NCBI RefSeq assembly: GCF_009905615.1
Contig: NZ_JAAAKW010000002.1
Location: 372,001-436,000 of the forward strand
DNA length: 64,000 bases
Direction of reading: 5' to 3'
From: Pseudomonas sp. SLFW
Lineage (GTDB): Bacteria > Pseudomonadota > Gammaproteobacteria > Pseudomonadales > Pseudomonadaceae
Shown in pieces: positions 17,778 through 26,432 of this stretch. The position numbers were made by a program, and so were the translations under genes. Numbering within the stretch: position 1 is the first letter of the stretch; the number at the start of each line of letters is the position of its first letter. Below the pieces are notes generated by a model, which was given only the letters and a program-made list of their open reading frames with translations, was not told the DNA's origin and did not search any database.

Positions 17778-17814
17778 TGATTCTCTACGACCCCCAGACT
17801 TTCTGAGACCCCCT

Positions 17815-19431
17815 TTGGCCCATCCCGCCCAGCGCCGCTGGTACCCCCTCGTTTTTACCATCGCTGCGTTGGTCCTCCTGCCACTGAGCGTTTTGCTGTT
17901 CTCCTGGCAGACCATCGACTACGAAATCTGGTCGCACCTGTGGGAAACCCAGATGCCGCGCCTGCTTGGCAACACCCTCACGCTGGTGATCGGTGTGGGC
18001 GTGGGCGTGACGATTTTGGGCGTGAGCCTCGCGTGGCTTACGGCGCTGTGTGAATTCCCCGGCCGTCGCTGGCTCGATTGGGCCTTGATGCTGCCGTTTG
18101 CCATCCCTGCTTATGTATTGGCCTTCGTATTCGTCGGCCTGCTCGATTTCGCGGGACCGGTGCAAACGCTGATGCGTGAATGGTTTGGCACCGGCATCCG
18201 CTTTCCTCGCGTACGCTCCACCGGCGGGGTGATCGTCGTGCTGGTGCTGGTCTTCTATCCCTACGTTTACCTGCTGGCGCGCACGGCGTTCCTCGCTCAA
18301 GGGAAGGGCTTGATGGAGGCGGCGCGGATTCTCGGACAGTCACCTTGGCAGGCGTTCTGGCGCGTGGCGCTACCGATGGCACGACCGGCAATCGGCGCGG
18401 GCGTCGCGTTGGCCCTGATGGAAACCCTCGCAGATTTCGGTGCGGTTTCCGTTTTCAATTTCGACACCTTCACCACCGCCATTTACAAGACCTGGTATGG
18501 ATTCTTCAGCCTGTCGAGTGCGGCGCAGCTCGCGAGCCTTCTGCTGCTGGCGGTGATGCTGCTGTTGTACGGCGAGCATCGTGCGCGGGGCGCCAGTCGC
18601 ACCAGCAACGAGCGGCCCCGCGTCCAAGCCCTCTATCACTTGCGTGGCCTCAAGGCGGTTGCGGCGTCCACCTGGTGTGGGCTGGTCTTTGCCTGCGCGT
18701 TTGTGGTGCCGCTGTTGCAACTGACGGTGTGGGTCTGGCAGCGCGGGCGTTTTGATCTGGACGACCGTTACACCGGGCTGATCCTGCACACGCTGTATCT
18801 CGGTGGCATCGCGGCGCTGGTGACGGTCAGCGTGGCGATGGTGCTGGTATTTGCTCGCCGACTGGCGCCGACCCGTGCGATTCGTTCGGGTGTCAGCCTG
18901 GCCAACATCGGCTATGCGCTGCCGGGTTCCGTGCTGGCGGTGTCGATCATGCTGGCATTCAGTTATCTGGACCGTGAGCTGGTGGTGCCGCTGTCCAGCT
19001 GGCTGGGGGGCGCGGGCAAGCCACTGTTGCTCGGCAGCCTGGCAGCGTTGGTGCTGGCATACCTGGTGCGCTTCATTGCCGTGGCGTACGGTCCGCTGGA
19101 AAACAGCCTGTCGCGAATTCGCCCATCGCTCCCCGAGGCGGCCCGCAGCTTGGGTGTCAGTGGACCACGTTTGTTTTTCAAGATTTATCTGCCGTTGTTG
19201 ATTCCCGGCACCTTGAGCGCTGCATTGCTGGTGTTCGTCGACGTCCTTAAGGAAATGCCCGCCACGTTGCTGATGCGCCCGTTTGGCTGGGACACGCTGG
19301 CGGTGCGCATCTTTGAAATGACCAGCGAAGGCGAGTGGGCGCGAGCGGCTTTACCGGCGCTGACATTGGTCCTTGTCGGTTTACTCCCAGTGATTGGCCT
19401 GATCAGACGTTCTGCCAGACCCATCGGCTAG
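17815..19431 (+). CDS. Ferric-iron ABC transporter fused permease
   Basis: The 538-residue inner-membrane protein has two binding-protein-dependent permease domains in tandem. Each carries an EAA loop: E-A-A-R-I-L-G-Q-S near residue 168 and E-A-A-R-S-L-G-V-S near 440. About 12 membrane segments are predicted. This is the FbpB/HitB/SfuB layout, working with the upstream ferric-binding protein. The start is TTG 17815 (M-A-H-P-A-Q-R-R-W-Y); no ATG or GTG occurs before the first membrane segment. The ATPase subunit is not adjacent, so it must be encoded elsewhere or shared. Confidence 0.88.
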   Translation: MAHPAQRRWYPLVFTIAALVLLPLSVLLFSWQTIDYEIWSHLWETQMPRLLGNTLTLVIGVGVGVTILGVSLAWLTALCEFPGRRWLDWALMLPFAIPAYVLAFVFVGLLDFAGPVQTLMREWFGTGIRFPRVRSTGGVIVVLVLVFYPYVYLLARTAFLAQGKGLMEAARILGQSPWQAFWRVALPMARPAIGAGVALALMETLADFGAVSVFNFDTFTTAIYKTWYGFFSLSSAAQLASLLLLAVMLLLYGEHRARGASRTSNERPRVQALYHLRGLKAVAASTWCGLVFACAFVVPLLQLTVWVWQRGRFDLDDRYTGLILHTLYLGGIAALVTVSVAMVLVFARRLAPTRAIRSGVSLANIGYALPGSVLAVSIMLAFSYLDRELVVPLSSWLGGAGKPLLLGSLAALVLAYLVRFIAVAYGPLENSLSRIRPSLPEAARSLGVSGPRLFFKIYLPLLIPGTLSAALLVFVDVLKEMPATLLMRPFGWDTLAVRIFEMTSEGEWARAALPALTLVLVGLLPVIGLIRRSARPIG

Positions 19432-19586
19432 GTGCGGGGGCACGACCTTGCGGCTACAATGCGCCGCAATCGACGCGGTCTGTCAGACAATTCCGCACAT
19501 TCGCAAAGGCTTCAGACCCCAAATTACGGGGGATTTGCGGTAATTGTGAGACGCCGCGTCTTCGCCAAGCCCGGAAGGAGACACCC

Positions 19587-20669
19587 ATGGGACAGCGTAC
19601 GCCCCTGTTTGACCTGCACCTCGCCCTCGGCGCGAAGCTGGTCGATTTTGGTGGTTGGGATATGCCGTTGCACTACGGATCACAGGTCGAAGAACACCAT
19701 CAGGTGCGCCGCGACTGTGGGATTTTCGACGTGTCGCATATGCACGTCATCGACATCACCGGCAGCCAGGCCAAGGCCTGGCTGCAACACCTGCTGGCCA
19801 ATGACGTCGGCAGGTTGCAGCACACCGGGCGCGCGCTCTACAGCGCGATGCTCGACACCCAAGGTGGGATCGTTGACGACATGATCGTCTACCTCACCGA
19901 CTCGGGTTATCGATTGGTGGTCAACGCAGCCACCGGCGCCAAGGACCTGGCCTGGATGAACGCCCACCTTTCCGGTTTCGACGTGCACCTGACGCACCGT
20001 TCCGAGTTGGCCATGCTGGCCATTCAGGGGCCGCACGCCCGACAGAAAATCGCCGAACTCGTCACACAAGCCCGGACTGAGCTGATCCACACCTTGCGAC
20101 CGTTCGAAGGTCAGCAGGAAGGTGACTGGTTTATCGCGCGCACCGGATACACCGGTGAAGATGGGCTGGAAATCATCCTGCCAAGCGATCAGGCCTGCAG
20201 CTTTTTCAATGACATGGTGGGCGCGGGCATTCCGCCAATTGGTCTGGGCGCTCGTGACACGCTGCGTCTCGAAGCGGGGATGAATCTCTACGGTCAGGAA
20301 ATCGACGAACAGGTTTCACCGTTAATCTCCAATATGGCCTGGACAGTCGCATGGACCCCAGAGGATCGCGATTTTATCGGACGCGGCGCGTTGGCGGCTG
20401 AACGAGCGAAAGGGGCTGCCTCAAAGCTTGTAGGGCTTGTCCTGGAGGAGCGTGGTGTTTTGCGCGCACATCAGGTCGTCCGAATAGCGGAAGTTGGCGA
20501 AGGAGAGATCACCAGTGGTAGTTTCTCTCCTACGCTAAGCAAGTCGATTGCCTTGGCACGTGTGCCGGTTGCGACCGGTGACCGCGCCGAGGTGGAAATT
20601 CGCGGCAAGTGGTACCCGGTTCGCGTGGTTCAGCCGACCTTTGTACGACACGGCAAGACCCTGGTTTAA
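19587..20669 (+). CDS. gcvT: GcvT, glycine cleavage system aminomethyltransferase
   Basis: The 360-residue T-protein moves the methylene group from lipoylated H-protein to tetrahydrofolate and releases ammonia. Visible family blocks are D-F-G-G-W-D-M-P-L, Q-G-G-I-V-D-D-M-I-V-Y, R-T-G-Y-T-G-E-D-G-L-E-I and the C-terminal G-x-x-T-S-G-S-F-S-P. ATG 19587 sits behind GGAAGGAG. The frame runs open further upstream but family similarity begins here. No glycine riboswitch was recognised in the 155 bases between the permease stop and gcvT. gcvH follows after 70 bases. Confidence 0.95.
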   Translation: MGQRTPLFDLHLALGAKLVDFGGWDMPLHYGSQVEEHHQVRRDCGIFDVSHMHVIDITGSQAKAWLQHLLANDVGRLQHTGRALYSAMLDTQGGIVDDMIVYLTDSGYRLVVNAATGAKDLAWMNAHLSGFDVHLTHRSELAMLAIQGPHARQKIAELVTQARTELIHTLRPFEGQQEGDWFIARTGYTGEDGLEIILPSDQACSFFNDMVGAGIPPIGLGARDTLRLEAGMNLYGQEIDEQVSPLISNMAWTVAWTPEDRDFIGRGALAAERAKGAASKLVGLVLEERGVLRAHQVVRIAEVGEGEITSGSFSPTLSKSIALARVPVATGDRAEVEIRGKWYPVRVVQPTFVRHGKTLV

Positions 20670-20739
20670 CCCGGTTTTCAAGAACAATTCCCTTTGGCGG
20701 GCTTTCCGCTGACCTGATGATGTAGAGAGGACAAAGACT

Positions 20740-21123
20740 ATGAGCAACGTTCCCGCCGAGCTGCGTTTTGCCGAAAGCCACGAATGGGCCAAGCAAGAGG
20801 GTGATCTGATTGTTGTCGGTATTTCCGATCATGCGCAGGAAGCGCTGGGTGACGTGGTGTTCGTCGAGCTGCCGGAAATTGGCAAGGTGTTCGCGGCTGG
20901 CGACGCTGCAGGTGTGGTTGAGTCCGTCAAAGCGGCTTCTGACATCTACTCGCCGGTTGCCGGTGAAGTGGTAGAAGTGAACGAAGCGTTGGGCGACGCC
21001 CCGGAATCGCTGAACTCCGACTCTTATGGCGCATGGATCTTCAAGGTCAAGCCAAGCAATGCGCAAGGCGATCTTGCCAAACTGCTGGACGCTGCCGGCT
21101 ACAAGACTGCCATCGGCGAATAA
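20740..21123 (+). CDS. gcvH: GcvH, glycine cleavage system lipoyl carrier protein
   Basis: The 127-residue H-protein has the lipoylation site Lys64 in [10 protein letters not shown], and the N-terminal H-E-W-A and C-terminal G-A-W-I-F-K-V-K blocks. It carries the aminomethyl intermediate between the P, T and L proteins. A strong AGAGAGGA site precedes ATG 20740. The gene for the P-protein, which commonly follows gcvTH, is absent; an inverted repeat and an unrelated minus-strand gene come next. Confidence 0.95.
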   Translation: MSNVPAELRFAESHEWAKQEGDLIVVGISDHAQEALGDVVFVELPEIGKVFAAGDAAGVVESVKAASDIYSPVAGEVVEVNEALGDAPESLNSDSYGAWIFKVKPSNAQGDLAKLLDAAGYKTAIGE

Positions 21124-21140
21124 GCCACCGCAGAGGCAAT

Positions 21141-21190
21141 TGTAGGAACGCGCTTGGTCCGGGTCGTACGTGACCAAGCACGCTCCTGCA
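21141..21190. repeat. Inverted repeat after gcvH
   Basis: Arms at 21141-21159 and 21172-21190 (TGTAGGAACGCGCTTGGTC against GACCAAGCACGCTCCTGCA) pair with few mismatches around a 12-base loop. It resembles the Pseudomonas REP elements in its TGTAGGA/TCCTGCA ends but has a different core. It lies between convergent genes and may end the gcv transcript. Confidence 0.65.
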
Positions 21191-21195
21191 CAGTC

Positions 21196-21513
21196 TTACT
21201 GCTCAGCCACCAGATTCTTCGCCAGAATCGCGTTGGCCAGATCCATGTCCGACGCGTTCAGGCTCGGATTGTCCTGACGCACTTGATTCAGCGCCGCTTC
21301 CAGATACGGACCACGAATGGCACCGTTGCTGGCGACGAAACTGCCTGCGTCGTCTTGAGCTGCGACGATCAGTTTGTGATGACGGAAGGTCAGGTAGGTC
21401 GAACCGGTGGTGGCGCCAGACGACAGAACGTCGCGCAGGAAACCGTCAGCCATTGCTGAACCGACCGGCAGGGAAAGCAAAGCTAACGTGGCTACAGCAA
21501 GTTTTAGACGCAT
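21196..21513 (-). CDS. DUF2388 family secreted protein
   Basis: The 105-residue protein has a signal peptide (M-R-L-K-L-A-V-A-T-L-A-L-L, cleavage after A-M-A) and a short mature domain with S-S-G-A-T-T-G-S-T-Y-L-T-F and N-P-S-L-N-A-S-D-M-D-L-A-x-A-I-L. I recognise this as the Pseudomonas-restricted DUF2388 family, often found as tandem paralogues. Function unknown. The frame is open to 21579, but ATG 21513 is the only start that puts a signal peptide at the N-terminus. Confidence 0.78.
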   Translation of the reverse strand: MRLKLAVATLALLSLPVGSAMADGFLRDVLSSGATTGSTYLTFRHHKLIVAAQDDAGSFVASNGAIRGPYLEAALNQVRQDNPSLNASDMDLANAILAKNLVAEQ

Positions 21514-21636
21514 GACGGGGTACTCCGACTTTGGTTGTTCTGAAACGATTTGATACGCCGCGTCCTGATCTAGTTCCACAACCTCCTTTAAAACCTCGCG
21601 GCAGTCACTCCTCTAGCGCCTTCTCGATTCGACGAA

Positions 21637-22083
21637 TCACGCTGATTCGACCTTCAAAATCGCGCCGTCCTGCGCAATCACGCGTACATGATCCCCAGCA
21701 GGTGTGTCTGGCCCGACCACCATCCACACCCCGTCACCGACCTTGATCTTGCCGCGCCCGCCGACGATCGCGTCATGCACGACGAAGGTCCGGCCAATCA
21801 GCTCCGAGCCCCGCATGTTCAGGCCTGGCTGGTCAGATTTGCGCAACACGTTACGCTGTCGCCGCCACCAGTACAGCGCCGTAAGCACCGACAGCACGGC
21901 GAACAGCAGAAACTGCACTTCCCAGCTCATGGCCGGGATGATGTACGTGAGGATGCCGACACCTGCCGCTGCCACGCCGATCCAGAGCAGATAGCCGCCC
22001 GCACCGAAGACTTCCAGAATCAGCAGCACCGTGCCAAGTCCCAGCCAGTCCCAGAACGACAGATTTTGCAGGTAATCCCACAT
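21637..22083 (-). CDS. NfeD family membrane protein
   Basis: The 148-residue protein has about three N-terminal membrane segments and a C-terminal OB-fold domain (G-x-G-K-I-K-V-G-D-G-V-W and G-D-H-V-R-V-I). Short NfeD proteins are almost always encoded next to an SPFH/stomatin protein, as here (3 bases apart, same strand). They are thought to act together in membrane microdomain organisation or membrane-protein quality control. Confidence 0.9.
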   Translation of the reverse strand: MWDYLQNLSFWDWLGLGTVLLILEVFGAGGYLLWIGVAAAGVGILTYIIPAMSWEVQFLLFAVLSVLTALYWWRRQRNVLRKSDQPGLNMRGSELIGRTFVVHDAIVGGRGKIKVGDGVWMVVGPDTPAGDHVRVIAQDGAILKVESA

Positions 22084-22086
22084 GGC

Positions 22087-23040
22087 TCAGACCCGCTTGC
22101 CGGTGTCGGGTCTGCTCTTGTCGAGCGGTCCCTTGTCGAACGTCGCTTTGACGATTTCCCCGATTCCGCCAATGGCGCCGATCATTTGGCTCGCCTCCAG
22201 AGGCATCAGGATGACCTTGCTGTTGTTCGCCGACGACAGCCTGCCCAGCGCGTCGATGTATTTTTGCGCGACGAAATAATTGATGGCTTGCACGTCACCG
22301 GCGGCAATGGCTTCGGACACCACTTGCGTCGCACGGGCCTCGGCTTCTGCCTGACGTTCCCGGGCTTCGGATTCGAGAAACGCGGCCTGACGCTCACCTT
22401 CGGCTTCGAGGATCTGTGCCTGTTTCTTGCCTTCGGCGGTCAGAATGGCCGAGGCGCGCAGGCCCTCGGCTTCAAGAATCTGTGCGCGCTTGATCCGCTC
22501 GGCTTTCATCTGCCCGGACATGGCCGCCATCAAGTCGGCGGGCGGGCTGATGTCCTTGATCTCGATTCGTGTGATTTTGATGCCCCACGGGGCAGTCGCC
22601 TCATCGACGATGCGCAGCAGGCGTTCGTTGATGCCATCGCGCTGGCTGAGCATCGCGTCCAACTCCATTGAGCCGAGCACGGTGCGGATGTTGGTCTGCA
22701 GTAAGTTGCGGATCGCATGCTGCAGGTTGTTGACCTCGTACGCCGCCTGGGCGCAGTTGACCACCTGATAGAAGCACACTGCGTCAATTTGCACCGTTGC
22801 GTTGTCGGACGTGATGACTTCCTGCGGCGGGATGTCGAGCACGGTTTCCATCATATTGATCTTGTGCCCGATGCGATCCACCACCGGCACGATGATGTTC
22901 AAACCCGGCTTGAGGGTGTTGGTGTAGCGACCGAAACGCTCGACGGTCCACTGATACCCCTGCGGCACGACCTTGAACCCCATGAACACGATGGCGATGG
23001 CCAACGCGACGAAGAGTAGAACCACACTACCGATTTGCAT
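22087..23040 (-). CDS. SPFH/Band 7 (stomatin-like, QmcA-type) protein
   Basis: The 317-residue protein has one N-terminal membrane anchor (about residues 5-22), an SPFH domain ([12 protein letters not shown], then [10 protein letters not shown]), and a long Ala/Glu-rich coiled coil near 175-245 with repeated I-L-E-A-E-G motifs. It closely resembles E. coli QmcA. It likely forms large membrane-bound rings and may interact with FtsH-type proteases. It is co-transcribed with the nfeD gene. Confidence 0.92.
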   Translation of the reverse strand: MQIGSVVLLFVALAIAIVFMGFKVVPQGYQWTVERFGRYTNTLKPGLNIIVPVVDRIGHKINMMETVLDIPPQEVITSDNATVQIDAVCFYQVVNCAQAAYEVNNLQHAIRNLLQTNIRTVLGSMELDAMLSQRDGINERLLRIVDEATAPWGIKITRIEIKDISPPADLMAAMSGQMKAERIKRAQILEAEGLRASAILTAEGKKQAQILEAEGERQAAFLESEARERQAEAEARATQVVSEAIAAGDVQAINYFVAQKYIDALGRLSSANNSKVILMPLEASQMIGAIGGIGEIVKATFDKGPLDKSRPDTGKRV

Positions 23041-23151
23041 AACCTGTCCCTGTCGATTGCTGAGTGAAGAATGCGGCGAAGAGTACGGGGATCGGAATCC
23101 GTTCTGCGAATATTTCTTGTAACAGCCCCGCTCACGGCGCCAGCGTATGGA

Positions 23152-24045
23152 TCACGTAAGCGGCTGATTGAAGAATAGCTCGCGCATCAGGTTGAAGACC
23201 GTGGTCTTCACGGCGGTGTCGAGCGAGGTCCACGCAAGTCCGGTCACGGCACGGTAACCGCCAAGCTGCAAAGGTCGCGACACAACGTTGGGCGGCAGCG
23301 CCCGTCCCGCGTGATAGGGCAGCAGGCCGATGCCCAGCCCTGCGGACACGAGGGCGAGCATCGTCGTGAATTCGCCCAACTCTTCCGCCACCTCAAGCTT
23401 GCCGCCCTCATGAGCAATCGCCCGCAACAGCCCGTCGTGAAAACCTGCCGCGTAGCGCCGGGCAAGCATCAGGACCGGCAGATGCGCCAAGGCTTGCACG
23501 TCGAGGCTTTCCAACGCCGTCAGCGGATGATCGGCGGGCAGGGCGACGATGATGGGTTCGTGCAGCACCACCTGCGTCTGCACACCGGCATGGGGCGCGG
23601 GCAGGCGCATCAGGCCGAAGTCGAGCTGTCCGCTTTTGAGGGCGTGCACCTGATCCGGCCCCGGCATGTCCTTGAGTTCCAGCTGAATGCCGGGATAACG
23701 CTGGTGCGACTGCCGAATGAGCATCGGCAGCAACTCGGGCAGCACCGAGGACACGAACCCCAGACGAATCCGCCCCGTCTCGCCACGCCCCAATCCGCGC
23801 GCCACATCGGCTGAATGCTGCGCCTGATGCAGCGTTGCCCGGGCTTCGTCGAGGAACAGCTGTCCGGTCTCGGTCAGCGTCACCGAATGCCGATTGCGGT
23901 CGAGCAGGCGAACGCCCAGCCACGTCTCCAGTGACTTGATCTGCATGCTCAAGGCGGGCTGAACAATGGCCAGCCGCTGGGCAGCTCGACCAAAATGCAG
24001 CTCCTCCGCCAGCGTCACAAAGGCCCGTAGATGCTTGAGTTCCAA
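23152..24045 (-). CDS. LysR-family transcriptional regulator
   Basis: The 297-residue regulator has an N-terminal winged helix-turn-helix (E-L-K-H-L-R-A-F-V-T-L-A-E-E-L-H-F-G-R-A-A-Q-R-L) and a C-terminal effector domain. TTG 24045 is chosen because it follows a GGAG site at good spacing and gives the typical start; a TTG at 24066 would add seven residues. It is divergent from an SDR and an L-idonate dehydrogenase gene and probably controls them, with a palindrome between the two start codons as a likely operator. The effector is unknown. Confidence 0.85.
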   Translation of the reverse strand: MELKHLRAFVTLAEELHFGRAAQRLAIVQPALSMQIKSLETWLGVRLLDRNRHSVTLTETGQLFLDEARATLHQAQHSADVARGLGRGETGRIRLGFVSSVLPELLPMLIRQSHQRYPGIQLELKDMPGPDQVHALKSGQLDFGLMRLPAPHAGVQTQVVLHEPIIVALPADHPLTALESLDVQALAHLPVLMLARRYAAGFHDGLLRAIAHEGGKLEVAEELGEFTTMLALVSAGLGIGLLPYHAGRALPPNVVSRPLQLGGYRAVTGLAWTSLDTAVKTTVFNLMRELFFNQPLT

Positions 24046-24071
24046 GGCGACTCCGCTGGTGATCAAAAATA

Positions 24072-24087
24072 ATGATCAGCCGATCAT
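24072..24087. promoter_or_regulatory. Palindrome in the LysR/SDR divergent promoter
   Basis: ATGATCAGCCGATCAT consists of perfect 6-bp arms around a 4-base centre, 27 bases upstream of the LysR start. LysR proteins usually bind an imperfect dyad in such a shared promoter. A further GATCA at 24061-24065 may be part of an extended site. Confidence 0.5.
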
Positions 24088-24207
24088 CAACGACCATTGG
24101 ACCCGGTACGAAGGATGCGTTGAAGTATCGACTTTTACGGATGATGGACGTTGACGCGACTCATCACAACGGATGATTCGATATCGGTCCGACACGAGGA
24201 GAACACC

Positions 24208-24978
24208 ATGGCCGTTCTGGAAAGCTTTCGCCTTGATGGAAGAGTGGCGCTCATCACCGGGTCCAGTGCGGGTATCGGCCTGGCGATTGCGCGGGGGCTG
24301 GCAGAGGCGGGCGCGCGCGTCGTCCTCAATGGGCGCAACGTCGAAACGCTGCAATCGGCGGCTGCGGCGCTGGCTGCTGAGGGGCACGAGGTCCACACTC
24401 AGCCTTTCGACGTCACCGACAGCACAGCAGTGAGCGCGGCGGTTCAGGACATCGAACAGCGCGTCGGCCCGCTGGAAATTCTAGTCAACAACGCAGGCAT
24501 CCAGCGTCGTGCGCCATTGGCCGAATTCAGCGAAGCGAACTGGAGCGAGCTGATGCGGACCAACCTCGACAGCGCTTTTTTTGTCGGGCAGGCCGTCGCC
24601 CGCTGCATGATTCCTCGCGGGCGGGGGCGGATCATCAACATCTGTTCGGTTCAGAGTGAGCTGGGACGCCCAAATATCGCCCCTTACGCTGCGAGCAAGG
24701 GCGCGCTGAAAATGCTGACCAAGGGCATGGCGATCGATTGGGGCCCGCACGGGCTGAACGTCAACGGGATCGGGCCGGGGTATTTCAAAACCGAGCTCAA
24801 TGCAGCGCTGGTCGCGAACCCCGAGTTCAGCGACTGGCTGGTGCAGCGCACGCCGAGTCGTCGCTGGGGTGAAGTCTCTGAGCTCGCAGGGGCTGCGGTT
24901 TTCCTCGCGTCCGATGCCTCCAGCTTCGTCAACGGCCACATTCTTTATGTCGACGGCGCCATCACGGCGTCGTTGTGA
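24208..24978 (+). CDS. SDR oxidoreductase, gluconate 5-dehydrogenase-like
   Basis: The 256-residue short-chain dehydrogenase has a T-G-S-S-A-G-I-G cofactor motif, N-N-A-G-I, and the catalytic Y-x-x-x-K within Y-A-A-S-K-G. The sequence style (W-G-P-H-G-L-N-V-N-G-I-G-P-G-Y-F-K-T-E) is that of IdnO/gluconate 5-dehydrogenase, which reduces 5-ketogluconate to gluconate. ATG 24208 follows GAGGAGA. The L-idonate 5-dehydrogenase gene starts 14 bases later, so together they would turn L-idonate into gluconate. Substrate is inferred from this pairing. Confidence 0.83.
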   Translation: MAVLESFRLDGRVALITGSSAGIGLAIARGLAEAGARVVLNGRNVETLQSAAAALAAEGHEVHTQPFDVTDSTAVSAAVQDIEQRVGPLEILVNNAGIQRRAPLAEFSEANWSELMRTNLDSAFFVGQAVARCMIPRGRGRIINICSVQSELGRPNIAPYAASKGALKMLTKGMAIDWGPHGLNVNGIGPGYFKTELNAALVANPEFSDWLVQRTPSRRWGEVSELAGAAVFLASDASSFVNGHILYVDGAITASL

Positions 24979-24992
24979 TTCGGAGAGCTTCC

Positions 24993-26042
24993 ATGCAAGC
25001 CATTGTCTGCCACGCCCCGAAAGACCTGCGCGTCGAAGCCGAGGAGCAAGCCTCCGCGCTGACCTCTGGTCAGTTGCGCGTGCGCGTCGCCCGGGGCGGG
25101 ATCTGCGGTTCGGATCTGCATTACTACCAGCACGGCGGTTTTGGAGCAGTGCGCCTGAAAGAGCCGATGGTGCTGGGCCATGAAATTTCAGCGGTCATCG
25201 CAGAAGTCGGGGGTGACCAGAACGGCTTCAGCGTCGGCCAGCGTGTCTCGGTCTCGCCTTCACGCCCCTGTGGCGGCTGCAAATACTGTCACGAAGGGCT
25301 GCCCAATCACTGCCTGAACATGCGGTTTTACGGCAGCGCGATGCCATTCCCGCATATTCAGGGTGCCTTTCGCGAAACCCTGGTGATCGACAGCAGCCAG
25401 GCGCACCTGTTGGCCCCGACGACGACCTTGGCTGAAGGCGCACTGGCCGAGCCGCTGTCGGTGGGATTACACGCGATCCAGCGTGCGGGCGGCGTGTTCG
25501 GCAAGCGCGTGCTGGTGACCGGCTGCGGACCGATCGGCAACCTGTTGATTGGCAGCTTGCGCGCCGCCGGTGCATTGCAAATCGTGGCGGCAGACCTGAG
25601 CGACAGCGCTTTGGCCTGCGCACGCCGAATGGGCGCCAGTGAGGCGCACAATCTGAAAGACGAGCCTGAAGCACTGAGCCGCTATAGCACCGAGAAAGGG
25701 CATTTCGACGTGATGTTCGAAGCCTCCGGCAGCGCTCAGGCCTTGCGCGACGGCCTGACCTGCGTGCGGCCCCGAGGCGTGGTCGTGACAGTCGGACTCG
25801 GCGGCGATGTGTCGATCCCGTTGAATCTGGTGGTCGGCAAAGAGATCGACTTGCGCGGCACTTTCCGCTTTCACCCTGAATTCGCGCAGGCGGTGGATTT
25901 GTTGAACCGGAAAGTGATTGACGTGAACCCGGTGATTTCTCACACGATCCCGTTCAACGACGCGGTTCAGGCGTTCGAATTGGCGGGGGACAAGCAGCAA
26001 GCAATGAAAGTGGTGCTGGATTTTGGGGTCAAGGATCTGTGA
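24993..26042 (+). CDS. L-idonate 5-dehydrogenase-like zinc alcohol dehydrogenase
   Basis: The 349-residue medium-chain dehydrogenase has catalytic zinc ligands in G-I-C-G-S-D-L-H and G-H-E and a structural-zinc lobe C-G-G-C-K-Y-C-H-E-G-L-P-N-H-C. The G-C-G-P-I-G motif binds NAD(P). The H-Y-Y-Q-H-G-G-F-G stretch is characteristic of IdnD. It likely oxidises L-idonate to 5-keto-gluconate, handing it to the SDR encoded just upstream. No transporter gene for idonate is nearby. A large REPIN array follows. Confidence 0.83.
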   Translation: MQAIVCHAPKDLRVEAEEQASALTSGQLRVRVARGGICGSDLHYYQHGGFGAVRLKEPMVLGHEISAVIAEVGGDQNGFSVGQRVSVSPSRPCGGCKYCHEGLPNHCLNMRFYGSAMPFPHIQGAFRETLVIDSSQAHLLAPTTTLAEGALAEPLSVGLHAIQRAGGVFGKRVLVTGCGPIGNLLIGSLRAAGALQIVAADLSDSALACARRMGASEAHNLKDEPEALSRYSTEKGHFDVMFEASGSAQALRDGLTCVRPRGVVVTVGLGGDVSIPLNLVVGKEIDLRGTFRFHPEFAQAVDLLNRKVIDVNPVISHTIPFNDAVQAFELAGDKQQAMKVVLDFGVKDL

Positions 26043-26046
26043 ACAC

Positions 26047-26409
26047 CTGTTGTGGGAGCGAGTTATTCGCGAGAAATGGCATGACCGATACGGCTTTATC
26101 GTCTGGTCTGCCGCCTCGCGAATAAATTCGCTCCCACAGTGGAATGAGCGTCTGACTCAGACCAGGCGGCACAGATAAATCTCTGTAGGAGCGAATTCAT
26201 TCGCGATTGGCCAGGACAGACGACGGAGATGCAGTGGATGGTCTGCCGCCTCGCGAATAAATTCGCTCCTACAGTGGGATGCGCGTCTGACTCAGACCAG
26301 GCGGCACAGATAAACCTCTGTAGGAGCGAATTCATTCGCGATTGGCCAGTACAGACGACGGACTTGCAGTAGATGTTTTACCGTTTCGCGAATAAATTCG
26401 CTCCCACAG
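26047..26409. repeat. Tandem array of three family-A REPINs with a duplicated 135-bp unit
   Basis: This gene-free stretch between the idonate dehydrogenase and the secretion ATPase genes holds three REPINs of the GGAGCGAATTCATTCGCGA type. From 26105 a 135-base unit is repeated at 26240 with only a few substitutions and starts a third time near 26375 before diverging. Each unit also contains GTCTGACTCAGAC, a 13-base perfect palindrome. No open frame with a credible start was seen. Confidence 0.92.
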
Positions 26410-26432
26410 CGAGGGGGGCGCTAATCCCGGTG

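Noticed and set aside
19432..19586. Glycine riboswitch before gcvT
   Set aside because: None of the conserved glycine aptamer blocks could be found in the leader.
26047..26409. CRISPR array
   Set aside because: The repeats are palindromic REP arms in alternating orientation with a 135-base period and repeated spacers, not short direct repeats with unique spacers.
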